Origin: Litoreibacter halocynthiae
GTDB taxonomy: Bacteria; Pseudomonadota; Alphaproteobacteria; Rhodobacterales; Rhodobacteraceae
Direction: 5' to 3'
NCBI RefSeq assembly: GCF_004365635.1
Contig: NZ_SOBH01000004.1
Coordinates: 1 to 64,000 of the forward strand
DNA length: 64,000 bases
A model generated the notes under the pieces. It did not search any database, was not told the origin of the DNA, and saw nothing but the letters and a program-made list of their open reading frames with translations. Numbering within the stretch: position 1 is the stretch's first letter; each line of letters starts with the position of its first letter. Shown piece after piece: positions 9,582-18,133 of the stretch. The position numbers were made by a program, and so were the translations under genes.

Positions 9582-9881
9582 TCAGTTCTCGTTGATATCT
9601 TTGTCCCAGACTTTGACCTGACCGTTACGGCGACCAAAGTACTGGCGCAGCCCCAACCATGTGATCAGCGACACCGCCCCGTAAACCGATAGCGTTATGG
9701 GCAACGAGTCCATCATCATCCCAGCAGGCCAGACACCGACTGCGAACACAACCCCCATTGCCGCCGCCGCGAGGGCAAAGCCCAGCAGGATGTAGCCCGG
9801 CATCAGGATTTCGAATACGCCAAGCAACAACGCCAGCGCGAACCAAACCCAGTATTGGTTCCACAGAATGAATTGTTCCAT
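9582..9881 (-). CDS. Short NfeD-family membrane protein, partner of SPFH protein
   Basis: A 99-residue protein with two or three hydrophobic segments (about 9-30, 35-52 and 60-80). It then has a short charged C-terminus in place of the usual OB domain, and it lacks the ClpP-like protease domain of long NfeD. Short NfeD proteins are almost always paired with SPFH/stomatin proteins and are thought to help organise membrane microdomains. Its start overlaps the stop of the SPFH gene (TGATG), so translation is probably coupled. Confidence 0.88.
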   Translation of the reverse strand: MEQFILWNQYWVWFALALLLGVFEILMPGYILLGFALAAAAMGVVFAVGVWPAGMMMDSLPITLSVYGAVSLITWLGLRQYFGRRNGQVKVWDKDINEN

Positions 9882-10768
9882 CAGGTCCTCCCCTTCAGAA
9901 GTTTAAACGCGTCGCCAAAGGCATCCAGCGCGGCGGAAGGCAACAACACGGTTTGCTTGCCAGAGCCTTTGGCCACTTCGGACAATGCCTCCACCTGCTT
10001 CAAGGCCACTTGATACTGTGCAGCCTCGACGCCGTTTTCCTTGATCGCGATCGCAACCACTTCCGTGGCATAGGCTTCCGCGTCCGCTTCAATTCGGCGG
10101 GCTTTAGCCAATTGCTCGGCAGCATAAAGCTGCGCGTCGGCATTCAACTCGACCGACCGCTTGGAGCCTTCGGCTTCCGTCACTTGCGCACGGCGCGCAC
10201 GTTCGGCATTCAACTGCTGCATCATCGCGGCGCGGGTTGCGTCATCAAGGTTAACGTCCAAAATTTCCGCTCGGGTTACTTCGATACCCCAATCATCCAC
10301 GACCTTCTCAAGCGAAGATTGAATGCGTTCGATCAACTGTCCACGATTGGACTGGACTTGGTCCAGCTCCAGCGTACCCAACTCGGAGCGCACGATGCCA
10401 ACAACAGTGGTCGTGATCGCCGCGTCGATGTCGCGAATACGGTAAACCGTCTTTTCCGGCTCGATGATGCGGTAAAACACGCTGCTTTCGACCTGCACCA
10501 ATACGTTGTCAGACGTGATGGCATCTTGGCGATTGGTCGGCAGCTGGCGTTCCAGAATGGAAATCTTGTGCGCCACACGATCCAGAAACGGCACGATAAA
10601 GTTGATGCCAGGCCCAAGCACCGAACGCAGGCGACCGAAGCGTTCAACCACGAACTTGTCGCTTTGAGGGACGATCCGCACGCCCGCAAGGACGACGACC
10701 ACCAAAAAGACGAACAACAGCAGGAATACCGCGTTATTGCCCAAAAATCCCAAAATAATGTCTTCCAT
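9881..10768 (-). CDS. SPFH/Band 7 (stomatin-like) membrane protein
   Basis: A 295-residue protein with one N-terminal transmembrane helix (about 10-30), an SPFH domain (about 32-195) and an Ala/Glu-rich coiled-coil tail (about 195-260). It resembles paraslipin/QmcA proteins, which form large membrane-bound oligomers and influence FtsH-type proteolysis and membrane microdomains. The ATG at 10768 is preceded by AAGGGA. A TTG one codon upstream is the other possible start. It is first in a two-gene operon with the short NfeD. A perfect inverted repeat lies 63-77 bases upstream of the start. Confidence 0.92.
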   Translation of the reverse strand: MEDIILGFLGNNAVFLLLFVFLVVVVLAGVRIVPQSDKFVVERFGRLRSVLGPGINFIVPFLDRVAHKISILERQLPTNRQDAITSDNVLVQVESSVFYRIIEPEKTVYRIRDIDAAITTTVVGIVRSELGTLELDQVQSNRGQLIERIQSSLEKVVDDWGIEVTRAEILDVNLDDATRAAMMQQLNAERARRAQVTEAEGSKRSVELNADAQLYAAEQLAKARRIEADAEAYATEVVAIAIKENGVEAAQYQVALKQVEALSEVAKGSGKQTVLLPSAALDAFGDAFKLLKGRT

Positions 10769-10830
10769 CAATAAATTCCCTTCACTGTCCTAAGGGTTAT
10801 ATGGGGTGCAGAAGGCCCGTTTAGAAGAAA

Positions 10831-10845
10831 GAAACAGTCTGTTTC
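10831..10845. promoter_or_regulatory. Perfect inverted repeat upstream of the SPFH operon
   Basis: GAAACA-GTC-TGTTTC, a 15-base perfect palindrome, sits in the short gap between the end of the NUDIX gene and the SPFH start. It may be an operator for the SPFH/NfeD pair. It is too short and lacks a T run for a convincing terminator of the NUDIX gene. Confidence 0.35.
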
Positions 10846-10860
10846 GGTCGATATCGGCAG

Positions 10861-11268
10861 CTAGAGTCTTTCCAGATACACCCGTAAGCAGTCCTGCAAA
10901 TGTGCGATAGCATCGCTGCGGGACAGGTATTCTTCCGGGGTCATGAGCATCCAGCGCTGCCCTTCATCCCCGAAAACTACGCCCGATTCCGCTCCGGTGG
11001 GCAAATGAGCGGCGAAGAAATACGCGGTCCCTACGGGCACGGTTGTCTGATACGCCCATTTGCCGACCAGTTGATCCGATATCAATATCAGACCGAACTC
11101 TTCCTTCAGTTCGCGCAACACGCATTCCTCGGGGCTTTCCCCCAACTCCCGTCCGCCTCCGGCAAAATCCCAGCAATCCGGAAAAGGGATGTGATCAAAA
11201 TCATCGCGCAAAGCGACCAACACCCGCCCGCCTATGAAAACCGCAACTTTTGCGCCGTGAAATTCCAT
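10861..11268 (-). CDS. NUDIX hydrolase
   Basis: A 135-residue cytosolic pyrophosphohydrolase with a complete NUDIX box: the glycine at GGRELGE, then the REL.EE.G helix (RELKEEFGL, about residues 51-59) that binds the metal. The substrate is not predictable; such small enzymes act on modified nucleotides or nucleotide sugars. I chose the ATG at 11268. A GTG at 11301 would add 11 residues. It is divergent from dinB, with little room for two separate promoters. Confidence 0.88.
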   Translation of the reverse strand: MEFHGAKVAVFIGGRVLVALRDDFDHIPFPDCWDFAGGGRELGESPEECVLRELKEEFGLILISDQLVGKWAYQTTVPVGTAYFFAAHLPTGAESGVVFGDEGQRWMLMTPEEYLSRSDAIAHLQDCLRVYLERL

Positions 11269-11323
11269 GCGCCACACATAGCATAAGATTGCCGCCCACA
11301 CCCCGCTGGCGTATCACCACTCC

Positions 11324-12574
11324 ATGCCTTCGCTTTGCCGCACCTGTTTCCACCAATATGACCAAGGCCCCCGCTGCCCCGCCTGCGGGTCGCCTCGCGT
11401 CATGTCACATCCGGAACTGTTCGAGCTTTCCATCGCGCACATGGATTGCGACGCCTTTTATGCGTCTGTCGAAAAGCGCGATAATCCGGCTCTACGCGAC
11501 AAGCCCGTGATAATTGGGGGCGGCAGGCGCGGTGTTGTTTCTACCGCCTGCTACATCGCCCGCATCAAAGGTGTGCGTTCCGCCATGCCGATGTTTCAGG
11601 CACTCAAGCTTTGCCCCGAGGCCGAAGTCGTGCGTGGCCGCATGGACGTCTATGTGGACGTGTCCCGCCAAATCCGCGCCTTGATGCAGGAATTGACCCC
11701 CGCCATCGAACCGCTTTCCCTCGACGAAGCTTTTCTGGACCTCACAGGCACCGGAAAACTGCACCACGCCCCGCCCGCGGTTATGCTCGCGCGCTTGGTT
11801 AACCGGATGGAAAGCGACATCGGTGTGAGCGGCTCCATCGGATTGAGCCACAACAAGTTCCTCGCAAAGGTCGCGTCTGACTTGGACAAGCCGCGCGGCT
11901 TTTCTGTGATCGGCAAGGCGGAAACCGACGACTTCCTGCGTGACCGCCCCGTCTCCTTGATCTGGGGCGTCGGCGCGGTAACCCGCGAGAGTCTGGAAAA
12001 GGCCGGCATTCGCACATTCGCCGACCTGCTCCGGTGGGACCGCCTAGACCTACACGCGCGCTTTGGCTCGATGGGGGATCGCTTGTGGCATCTTGCCCGT
12101 GGTGAAGACCGCCGCCGTGTGTCCGCCCATGAGCCGGTCAAAGGGATCTCGAACGAAACCACGTTCCATGATGACACCGCCGACACTGACCTGTTGGACG
12201 GTCACCTGTGGCGCATGGCGGAAAAGGTGGCGGATCGCGCGAAGGCCAAGCAAATTGCGGGCCGCGTCGTCACGCTGAAGCTGAAGACCGCCAAGTTCAA
12301 ACTCATTACCCGCCGCCAATCCTTGCGAGACCCGACGCAATTGGCCGACCGCATATACCGCACGGCGCGGGACCTGATGGCCAATGTAAACGAAGGGCCT
12401 TACCGCCTGCTTGGCGTCGGCATCTCCGATCTGATGCCCGAAACTGACGCCGACCGCACGCCAGACCTGCTCGACCCTGATGCCGCGAAGCGCACGGATG
12501 CTGAGCGGGCAACTGACAAGATTCGCGAGAAATTCGGTAGCGATGCGATCAAGAAAGGCCGCTCCCTGCGGTAG
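11324..12574 (+). CDS. dinB: DNA polymerase IV (Y family) with N-terminal zinc-ribbon
   Basis: Error-prone translesion polymerase. The 416-residue product has the DinB core beginning at about residue 38 (AHMDCDAFYASVE, the first catalytic carboxylate), the SLDEAFLD motif with the other metal-binding residues, the helix-hairpin-helix thumb and a C-terminal little-finger domain. Before the core is a four-cysteine knuckle (C5, C8, C18, C21: CRTC and CPAC) not present in E. coli DinB. I see no LexA box I would trust in the short upstream gap. It ends 3 bases from the convergent amidohydrolase gene. Confidence 0.94.
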   Translation: MPSLCRTCFHQYDQGPRCPACGSPRVMSHPELFELSIAHMDCDAFYASVEKRDNPALRDKPVIIGGGRRGVVSTACYIARIKGVRSAMPMFQALKLCPEAEVVRGRMDVYVDVSRQIRALMQELTPAIEPLSLDEAFLDLTGTGKLHHAPPAVMLARLVNRMESDIGVSGSIGLSHNKFLAKVASDLDKPRGFSVIGKAETDDFLRDRPVSLIWGVGAVTRESLEKAGIRTFADLLRWDRLDLHARFGSMGDRLWHLARGEDRRRVSAHEPVKGISNETTFHDDTADTDLLDGHLWRMAEKVADRAKAKQIAGRVVTLKLKTAKFKLITRRQSLRDPTQLADRIYRTARDLMANVNEGPYRLLGVGISDLMPETDADRTPDLLDPDAAKRTDAERATDKIREKFGSDAIKKGRSLR

Positions 12575-12577
12575 CGC

Positions 12578-13438
12578 CTATTCGGCGGCCAAGGGCAGCT
12601 CTTGGCGACCCAGATCAGAAATCTCCGCCACGATTTTTTCCATCAACTGGCAGAAGCTGTCGAAATTGCCGTTCGGCCTGACAAATTGCTCGTTCATATA
12701 CAAAGCGCGGTCGATCTCGATCTGGATCGCATGATGGCCGCGCGACGGGCGACCGTAAACCTGCGTTATATATGCCCCTGCAAAGGGCGCGTTCCGGCTG
12801 ACCCGCAATCCGGCCTCCAGGAATATGGTCTCGATCCGGTCAACAATGTCGCCACCAGCCGCCGCCCCGAAACGGTCACCTAGCACCACTTCAGGGCGGG
12901 CAAACCCCACCAGCGCCACGGATTGCACGGCCTCGTGGGGCATAGAATGGAAGTCGACCAACACCGCGCGCCCGAAAGTCCGGTTGGTTTCCTCCATCAG
13001 GTTCCCAAGGCATTTGTGATACGGATGCCAGTACTGCTCGATCCGCGTACTGGCCTCCTCCATCGATAGTTTCCCCGCGTAAATTGCGCGCCCGTTCGCC
13101 ACCACGCGGGGAATCACCCCAAGTCCGGAGGCGATGCGCGGGTTATGGCCCGGTCGGCGAACACCCTGCACGACGGCAGGGTCCAGTTCATCACAGGCTC
13201 GGTTCAGGTCAAGAAAGGCCCGGGGCATATTCGCGGCCAGAAACGGGGACCCATACTTGGCCGCAGGGGCGACCAGCCTGTCCACGAACGCATCTTCCGA
13301 TGAGCGTATCTGTAAATCGTCCAGCACGGTGCGCCGCAGAAATGCGTGGCTATAATTCCGCCCGCTATGCGGACTGGCAAAGACCATGCAACTGGTTTGG
13401 ACCTCTGGTAGGGTCAATGTGTAAGCGTCGTTCGTCAT
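12578..13438 (-). CDS. N-formylglutamate amidohydrolase family protein
   Basis: A 286-residue enzyme of the family that hydrolyses N-formyl-L-glutamate to glutamate and formate, the last step of one histidine degradation route. Family features seen are the N-terminal FASPHSGR block, the LDLNRACDELD stretch and VDFHSMPHE with metal-ligand-type His residues. No other hut genes are in the window, so the physiological substrate is uncertain; related proteins deformylate other N-acyl amino acids. The start ATG has GGAG 5 bases upstream. Confidence 0.87.
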   Translation of the reverse strand: MTNDAYTLTLPEVQTSCMVFASPHSGRNYSHAFLRRTVLDDLQIRSSEDAFVDRLVAPAAKYGSPFLAANMPRAFLDLNRACDELDPAVVQGVRRPGHNPRIASGLGVIPRVVANGRAIYAGKLSMEEASTRIEQYWHPYHKCLGNLMEETNRTFGRAVLVDFHSMPHEAVQSVALVGFARPEVVLGDRFGAAAGGDIVDRIETIFLEAGLRVSRNAPFAGAYITQVYGRPSRGHHAIQIEIDRALYMNEQFVRPNGNFDSFCQLMEKIVAEISDLGRQELPLAAE

Positions 13439-13491
13439 GCCCGCTCCTGTTGCCCAGAGTATAGGGCTAAAAATTGCGTATTCAAAAGCCC

Positions 13492-13520
13492 TTGAACAGC
13501 ATTCCGACTCCTTCTATAGA
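13492..13520 (+). promoter_or_regulatory. Sigma-70 type promoter of tRNA-Val
   Basis: TTGAAC at 13492-13497, a 17-base spacer, then TATAGA at 13515-13520. The predicted start of transcription is about 60 bases before the tRNA. There is no gene between it and the tRNA. Confidence 0.75.
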
Positions 13521-13588
13521 GCGCGGACCAACGTGCTCCGGCTGCGTCCCCTTTGCTGTGGGATCGGATCGGAATATGAAGGTCAGAT

Positions 13589-13663
13589 GGGCGCTTAGCT
13601 CAGCGGTAGAGCACTTCGTTGACATCGAAGTGGTCACTGGTTCGATCCCAGTAGTGCCCACCA
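13589..13663 (+). tRNA. tRNA-Val (anticodon GAC)
   Basis: A full cloverleaf of 75 bases including an encoded CCA. The acceptor stem is GGGCGCT with AGTGCCC, the D arm is GCTC/GAGC, the anticodon stem is CTTCG/CGAAG around loop TTGACAT (anticodon GAC, valine), and the T arm is ACTGG/CCAGT with TTCGATC. It has its own promoter 70-100 bases upstream and lies 57 bases before rpmJ, with which it may be cotranscribed. Confidence 0.97.
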
Positions 13664-13720
13664 TCTGAACGAATTTTAATTGAAGGCGCCCTACCGCGCT
13701 GGACGAATAGGAGAAGAGAC

Positions 13721-13846
13721 ATGAAGGTTAAGAACTCACTTCGCTCCCTGAAGTCGCGCCACCGGGATTGCCGGGTCGTGCGCCGCAAAGGCCGCGTTTA
13801 CGTGATCAACAAAACCCAGCCTCGCTTTAAAGCCCGCCAAGGTTAA
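13721..13846 (+). CDS. rpmJ: Ribosomal protein bL36 (zinc-free type)
   Basis: A 41-residue, very basic protein of the large ribosomal subunit, starting [17 protein letters not shown] and ending FKARQG. Only one cysteine is present (C17), so it is the alternative bL36 type that does not bind zinc, not the four-ligand form. It is preceded by AGGAGAAGAGAC and followed by a strong terminator. Its separate position from the large ribosomal protein operons is normal for this type. Confidence 0.95.
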   Translation: MKVKNSLRSLKSRHRDCRVVRRKGRVYVINKTQPRFKARQG

Positions 13847-13891
13847 TTCCTTGGGCCAAGCTTGAGCGCTTCGGCGTTTTGGACTGAACAG

Positions 13892-13923
13892 AAAAAGGCC
13901 GCTCTCTCGGGAGCGGCCTTTTT
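13892..13923 (+). terminator. Intrinsic terminator after rpmJ
   Basis: A perfect 13-base-pair stem, AAAAAGGCCGCTC and GAGCGGCCTTTTT, with a short loop and a T run. The A run on the left means that it can also stop transcription coming from the right. Confidence 0.92.
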
Positions 13924-13995
13924 TAATTCCAATATCAACCATCACAGAGTGATTAAACGTCCGGACAACTTCGCAGACGTTGGTGAACGCGCAAG

Positions 13996-14337
13996 TTAGC
14001 TACCGATCAGGCGCCCAAGAAACGACCGCGGTTTTTCGGCTGGTTGTTCAGTAGCCCGCGCAGCAGGTGCCGGGGAAATCGGTGGCAAGGCAGCTGCTTT
14101 TTGCGCCGCTGGCTTTTTAGGCTCCACTGCGGGCGTTGCGGCCTCGGCATAGGGTTCAGAAGCGCTTGGCGCTGCGGCTTCTGGCTTTTGCACTTCTGGG
14201 GCAGTCGGGAGCGGCATTGGTGTTTGAGTCTTCTTCAAAGCCTCTTCTTCCAACAGCTCTTTGATCGTTTTCATTGTAAAGGCTGTTTTCTCCCGACCGG
14301 AGGCACCCTTCATCGGCTGAAGACGTCCATGTTCCAT
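13996..14337 (-). CDS. Pro/Ala-rich protein of unknown function
   Basis: I do not recognise this 113-residue protein. A short N-terminal part with a predicted helix (KTIKELLEEEALKK, about residues 23-36) is followed by about 60 residues very rich in Pro, Ala, Glu and Lys that should be disordered. It ends in a conserved-looking basic and hydrophobic tail (RSFLGRLIGS). There is no signal peptide. The ATG at 14337 has a strong AGGAGG site 7 bases upstream, which supports a real gene. The tail could be a docking or membrane-contact motif; this is a guess. Confidence 0.65.
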   Translation of the reverse strand: MEHGRLQPMKGASGREKTAFTMKTIKELLEEEALKKTQTPMPLPTAPEVQKPEAAAPSASEPYAEAATPAVEPKKPAAQKAAALPPISPAPAARATEQPAEKPRSFLGRLIGS

Positions 14338-14493
14338 TCTCTGACCTCCTAAATCTTGAGCAAATTGTTAAAACTCACGCAAATTTTCCTTCGCGTGGTT
14401 GGAACAATCCTCTTTAATTATGGCAATTTTGCGCTTTAGGTTGGGCGAAACGGTGCCAGTGCACTCGCTCGGAAACCCTTTTTGGTGCCTTAA

Positions 14494-15441
14494 CTAGCTG
14501 CGCCAATCAAAGAAGTTCTTCGGGGCTCGCGCGGTTAACCGGTCTGCCACGGCACGGCCCATCTCGGCTGCATCCTCGATCGGAGCGGATTCAGCATCAC
14601 TCAATGCCTCGGATCCGTCAGGGCGCAAAATCTGGGCCCGGAACTGCACTGTTCCTCCGTTCAATTCAGCCAAACCGGCAATCGGCGTCTCGCAAGAGCC
14701 TTCCAGTTGCGCCAGATAAGCCCGCTCGCAAGCCAGCCTCTGACCTGTAGGAACATCATGGATCGCCGTTAGCATCTCTGCCACGCGGCTATCATCACCA
14801 CGGCGCTCAATCCCGATCGCACCCTGTGCGACGGCGGGAAGCATGTCGTTCGTCTCAATCTCTGTTGCAGGAACACTGTCCATCGCAAGCCGGTTCAGCC
14901 CCGCCATCGCAAGGAAGGTGCAGGTTGCGACTCCAGCATCCAGCTTCTTCAGCCGTGTCTGCACATTGCCACGGAATTCCACCACATTCAGATCAGGGCG
15001 GCGGTTCAAAATCTGCGCACGACGCCGCAATGACGACGTCCCAACAGTTTCTCCGGCAGCCAAATCCGCAATGCCCTTTGCCTTGAACGACACAAACGCG
15101 TCGCGCACATCCTCGCGCGGCAGGTAGGTGTCCAGAAGCAAGCCATCGGGCTGCTCCACGGGCATGTCTTTCATCGAATGGACCGCAATGTCGATCTGGC
15201 CCGACAGCAGGTCATCCTCGATCTCGCGGGTAAACAGCCCCTTGCCGCCGATCTCCTTCAGCGGCCGGTCCAGAATGGCGTCCCCCGTGGTTTTGATCAC
15301 CACGACCTCGAACGCCTCTTCCGGCAAATCAAACGCCGCCATAAGCCGCGTGCGCGTCTCGTAGGCCTGCGCCAAAGCAAGCGGCGATCCGCGGGTGCCA
15401 ATCCGCAAGGGTGAGGTCGGGGTGGGTAGGTTCAATGCCAT
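14494..15441 (-). CDS. hemC: Porphobilinogen deaminase (hydroxymethylbilane synthase)
   Basis: Haem pathway enzyme that joins four porphobilinogens into hydroxymethylbilane. The 315-residue product shows the VHSMKDMP motif, the GTSSLRRRAQ substrate-binding arginines and the cysteine in LEGSCETPIAG that carries the dipyrromethane cofactor. I chose the ATG at 15441 (MALNLPTP); the open frame reaches 15564 but that part overlaps the start of divergent hemE. It is divergent from hemE across about 100 bases. Confidence 0.95.
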   Translation of the reverse strand: MALNLPTPTSPLRIGTRGSPLALAQAYETRTRLMAAFDLPEEAFEVVVIKTTGDAILDRPLKEIGGKGLFTREIEDDLLSGQIDIAVHSMKDMPVEQPDGLLLDTYLPREDVRDAFVSFKAKGIADLAAGETVGTSSLRRRAQILNRRPDLNVVEFRGNVQTRLKKLDAGVATCTFLAMAGLNRLAMDSVPATEIETNDMLPAVAQGAIGIERRGDDSRVAEMLTAIHDVPTGQRLACERAYLAQLEGSCETPIAGLAELNGGTVQFRAQILRPDGSEALSDAESAPIEDAAEMGRAVADRLTARAPKNFFDWRS

Positions 15442-15541
15442 GACAGTCTGCTTAAATGGGCTCACGAATGCTGACAAGCTGTCGCCTTGACATTCGGTCG
15501 CCCGAGCGCGGACAAGAGGTCGCAATAGAAGGAGTGTGGCC

Positions 15542-16585
15542 ATGGCCGAGCAGAAGAAAATCATGCGTGCATTGGCAGGCGAAACCCTGGATACGCCGCC
15601 AATCTGGATGATGCGCCAGGCGGGCCGCTATCTGCCGGAATACAAGGCCACCCGCGCGCAAGCGGGCGACTTCCTGTCTCTGTGCTACAACCCTGAATTG
15701 GCGACCGAGGTCACACTTCAACCGCTCCGCCGCTTCGACTTTGACGCGGCCATTCTGTTCGCCGACATCTTGCTGTTGCCGCAAGCCTTGGGGGCGGATC
15801 TGTGGTTCGTCACGGGCGAAGGCCCGCGCCTGTCAACCGTGACCAGCGCCGCCGACTTCGCCAAACTCAAAGGCCCGTCCGACGTGCACGAGCATCTGTC
15901 GCCGATCTACCAAACAGTACGCAACCTTGCAGGCGAGCTACCAAAGCAAACCACGCTGATCGGTTTCGCAGGTGCCCCATGGACCGTGGCCACTTACATG
16001 ATTGCGGGCCAGGGCACACCCGACCAAGCCCCCGCCCACAAGCTACGCGTCGAACAGCCCGATGTGTTCGACGCCTTGATCGATCTGCTGACTGACGCCA
16101 CCATCGAATACCTGTCCGCGCAGATCGACGCGGGTGCCGAAGTGGTGAAACTGTTCGACAGTTGGGCAGGTTCGCTGTCCGGCGATGCGTTCAAAAAATA
16201 CGCTTTGGCCCCTACAGCGAAGATCATCACTGCGCTGAAAGCCCGCCACCCCGACACGCCTATCATCGCCTTCCCGCGTGAAGCAGGCGACAACTACATC
16301 GGCTTCGCCAAGGCAACTGGCGCGGATTGCGTGGCGCTCGACAACTCCGTCTCCGCCGACTGGGCCGCCGCAAAGGTACAGGTCGATGGGTGCGTGCAAG
16401 GCAACCTTGCTTCGCGCCACATGGTGACCGGCGGGAAGGATCTCGTCGACGAGACCCGCGCCATCGTCAAAGCCTTTTCCAAAGGCCCGCACATCTTCAA
16501 CCTCGGCCACGGCATCACCCCCGACGCCAATCCCGACAATGTGCAATTGATGATCGACACGGTGCGCGAAACAACCACCGGTTAG
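15542..16585 (+). CDS. hemE: Uroporphyrinogen decarboxylase
   Basis: Cytosolic enzyme that removes four carboxyl groups from uroporphyrinogen III to give coproporphyrinogen III. The 347-residue product has the N-terminal signature [16 protein letters not shown] (catalytic Arg and Asp region), GFAGAPWT in the middle and HILNLGHG-like [12 protein letters not shown] near the end. I chose the ATG at 15542 because AGAAGGAG lies 7 bases before it; the GTG at 15536 is too close to that site. It forms a haem gene cluster with hemC and, beyond the channel gene, hemF. Confidence 0.96.
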   Translation: MAEQKKIMRALAGETLDTPPIWMMRQAGRYLPEYKATRAQAGDFLSLCYNPELATEVTLQPLRRFDFDAAILFADILLLPQALGADLWFVTGEGPRLSTVTSAADFAKLKGPSDVHEHLSPIYQTVRNLAGELPKQTTLIGFAGAPWTVATYMIAGQGTPDQAPAHKLRVEQPDVFDALIDLLTDATIEYLSAQIDAGAEVVKLFDSWAGSLSGDAFKKYALAPTAKIITALKARHPDTPIIAFPREAGDNYIGFAKATGADCVALDNSVSADWAAAKVQVDGCVQGNLASRHMVTGGKDLVDETRAIVKAFSKGPHIFNLGHGITPDANPDNVQLMIDTVRETTTG

Positions 16586-16639
16586 GTTCACTCTCTTTTC
16601 ACTGGAACACCAACCGCCTGCCCCGCTAGGGTCGGGCGC

Positions 16640-18040
16640 ATGATGACTCGTATCCTGTTCGCGCTCTGCGCCGTTTTCGCCCTGTCCTTCCCCGCCCTCT
16701 CGCAAGAGGCATCCAGCGAGGGTCAAGACGTCACTTCCCCGTCACAAGCCGTCTCGGTCGAACCTACGGCACGGGACGAGCAGATCGCCGACCGGATCGT
16801 CGGCATCCTGCGCTCGACAGGCTGGTACAAGTTTTCCCGTGTCGAAGTGAAAGACGGCATCGTCTTCCTCGACGGGCGCACCACCAATGACGACCACAAA
16901 CGATGGGCGCGCGATCTGGCCTCGCAAACCCAAGACGTGGTCGCCGTGGTCAACCGCATTCAGGTGGTGCAAGAGGCCAACTGGTCCTTTGCCCCCGCAT
17001 TGGGCGAGATCAAGTCCGTCGGCAAACGCATCGTCACTTCCCTGCCCCTGATCGTGCTGGCGTTGATCGTTCTGCCGCTGACTTGGTGGCTATCCTCCCT
17101 CGCCGCCAGAGGTATCCGCCGCTGGCTGCTGGGCGGCATTGCGTCTCCGTTCCTGCGCGACATCGTCAGCCGCGCCATCGCGCTACCGATATTCCTGATC
17201 GGGTTGTTCGTGGTGTTGCAGGTGGCGGGCCTCACGCAAATCGCCGTGTCAGTCGTTGGCGGCGCAGGGGTGATCGGTATCGTCGTCGGCTTCGCGTTCC
17301 GCGACATTGCAGAGAACTTTCTGGCTTCGTTGCTCCTATCCATCCGCCGCCCCTTCCAGTCCGGTGACTACATCGAAGTCGCGGGCATGGCAGGCTCGGT
17401 GCGCTCGATGAACACACGTTCGACCGTACTGCTCAGCCCCGAAGGCAACCACATCCAGATCCCCAATGCGATGATCTTCAAAAGCACAATCGTCAACTAC
17501 ACCAGCTCCGCCAACCGCCGCGACACGCTGGTGATCGGCGTCGGATACGATGTGTCGGTCGCCCGCGCCCAAAGCCTGATCCTCGAGGTCATCGCAGGCC
17601 ACGAAGCTGTGCTGAACCAGCCGGAGCCGATGATCCTCGTCGACGGCCTCGGCAGCTCCACGGTGAATATCAAGGCGTACTACTGGGTGAACGCCAAAGA
17701 CTTCTCCGTGCTCAAGGTCAAATCCGCGCTGCTGCGGCAGGTCACCAAGCGGTTGACTGAGGAAGGCGTCTCCATGCCCGACGACGCACGGGAAATCATT
17801 TTCCCACAAGGCGTTCCGGTCTTACAACTCGAGGGGGCCGCGGAGAAATCCGCGCTCGCCATCGCCAGTCAGGAGTTTTCCGAAGGCGCCAAGCAAGTCG
17901 CCGCTGCGGCCGCCGCCGACGATGCGATGCCGGAAGTTGAGGGCAATCTGCTCAACGAACAAAGCGACGTCGAACAAGCCACCGCCGACGCCGTGGTCAC
18001 AGAAGAAGACGGCGCAGACCTGTTGTCAGACAAAGCCTGA
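16640..18040 (+). CDS. Mechanosensitive channel (MscS family) with periplasmic BON-like domain
   Basis: A 466-residue inner-membrane protein. It has a signal peptide (1-21), then a BON-like domain (about 45-111, with the glycine in VFLDGRTTN). Three membrane helices follow (about 131-153, 177-196 and 200-221); the last is the Gly/Ala-rich pore helix. The cytoplasmic beta domain (QSGDYIEVAGMAGSV) and an acidic, Ala-rich tail complete it. MscS channels release solutes on hypo-osmotic shock. The BON domain may contact the outer envelope. It lies 54 bases after hemE on the same strand and may be cotranscribed. Confidence 0.9.
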   Translation: MMTRILFALCAVFALSFPALSQEASSEGQDVTSPSQAVSVEPTARDEQIADRIVGILRSTGWYKFSRVEVKDGIVFLDGRTTNDDHKRWARDLASQTQDVVAVVNRIQVVQEANWSFAPALGEIKSVGKRIVTSLPLIVLALIVLPLTWWLSSLAARGIRRWLLGGIASPFLRDIVSRAIALPIFLIGLFVVLQVAGLTQIAVSVVGGAGVIGIVVGFAFRDIAENFLASLLLSIRRPFQSGDYIEVAGMAGSVRSMNTRSTVLLSPEGNHIQIPNAMIFKSTIVNYTSSANRRDTLVIGVGYDVSVARAQSLILEVIAGHEAVLNQPEPMILVDGLGSSTVNIKAYYWVNAKDFSVLKVKSALLRQVTKRLTEEGVSMPDDAREIIFPQGVPVLQLEGAAEKSALAIASQEFSEGAKQVAAAAAADDAMPEVEGNLLNEQSDVEQATADAVVTEEDGADLLSDKA

Positions 18041-18052
18041 CCGTTCCCCGCG

Positions 18053-18104
18053 TTTCATCTTGGCAAAAATATTCTCAGGGGGTCCGGGGGATGAAATCCC
18101 CCGG
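18053..18104. repeat. Intergenic element, copy 1 (AAAAATATTC core plus perfect hairpin)
   Basis: TTTCATCTTGGC followed by AAAAATATTC (18053-18074), then a perfect 9-base-pair hairpin CCGGGGGAT-GAA-ATCCCCCGG at 18084-18104. The first 22 bases are identical to copy 4 at 38107-38128. Read on the minus strand it is a hairpin followed by a T-rich tract, so it probably terminates hemF, which ends at 18134. Confidence 0.7.
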
Positions 18105-18133
18105 CCGGTCGACGCGCGCCAGCGCGGCGAAAC

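Noticed and set aside
15442-15541. Replication origin next to hemE, as in Caulobacter
   Set aside because: The 100-base gap holds no DnaA box and no AT-rich stretch. It is an ordinary divergent promoter region.
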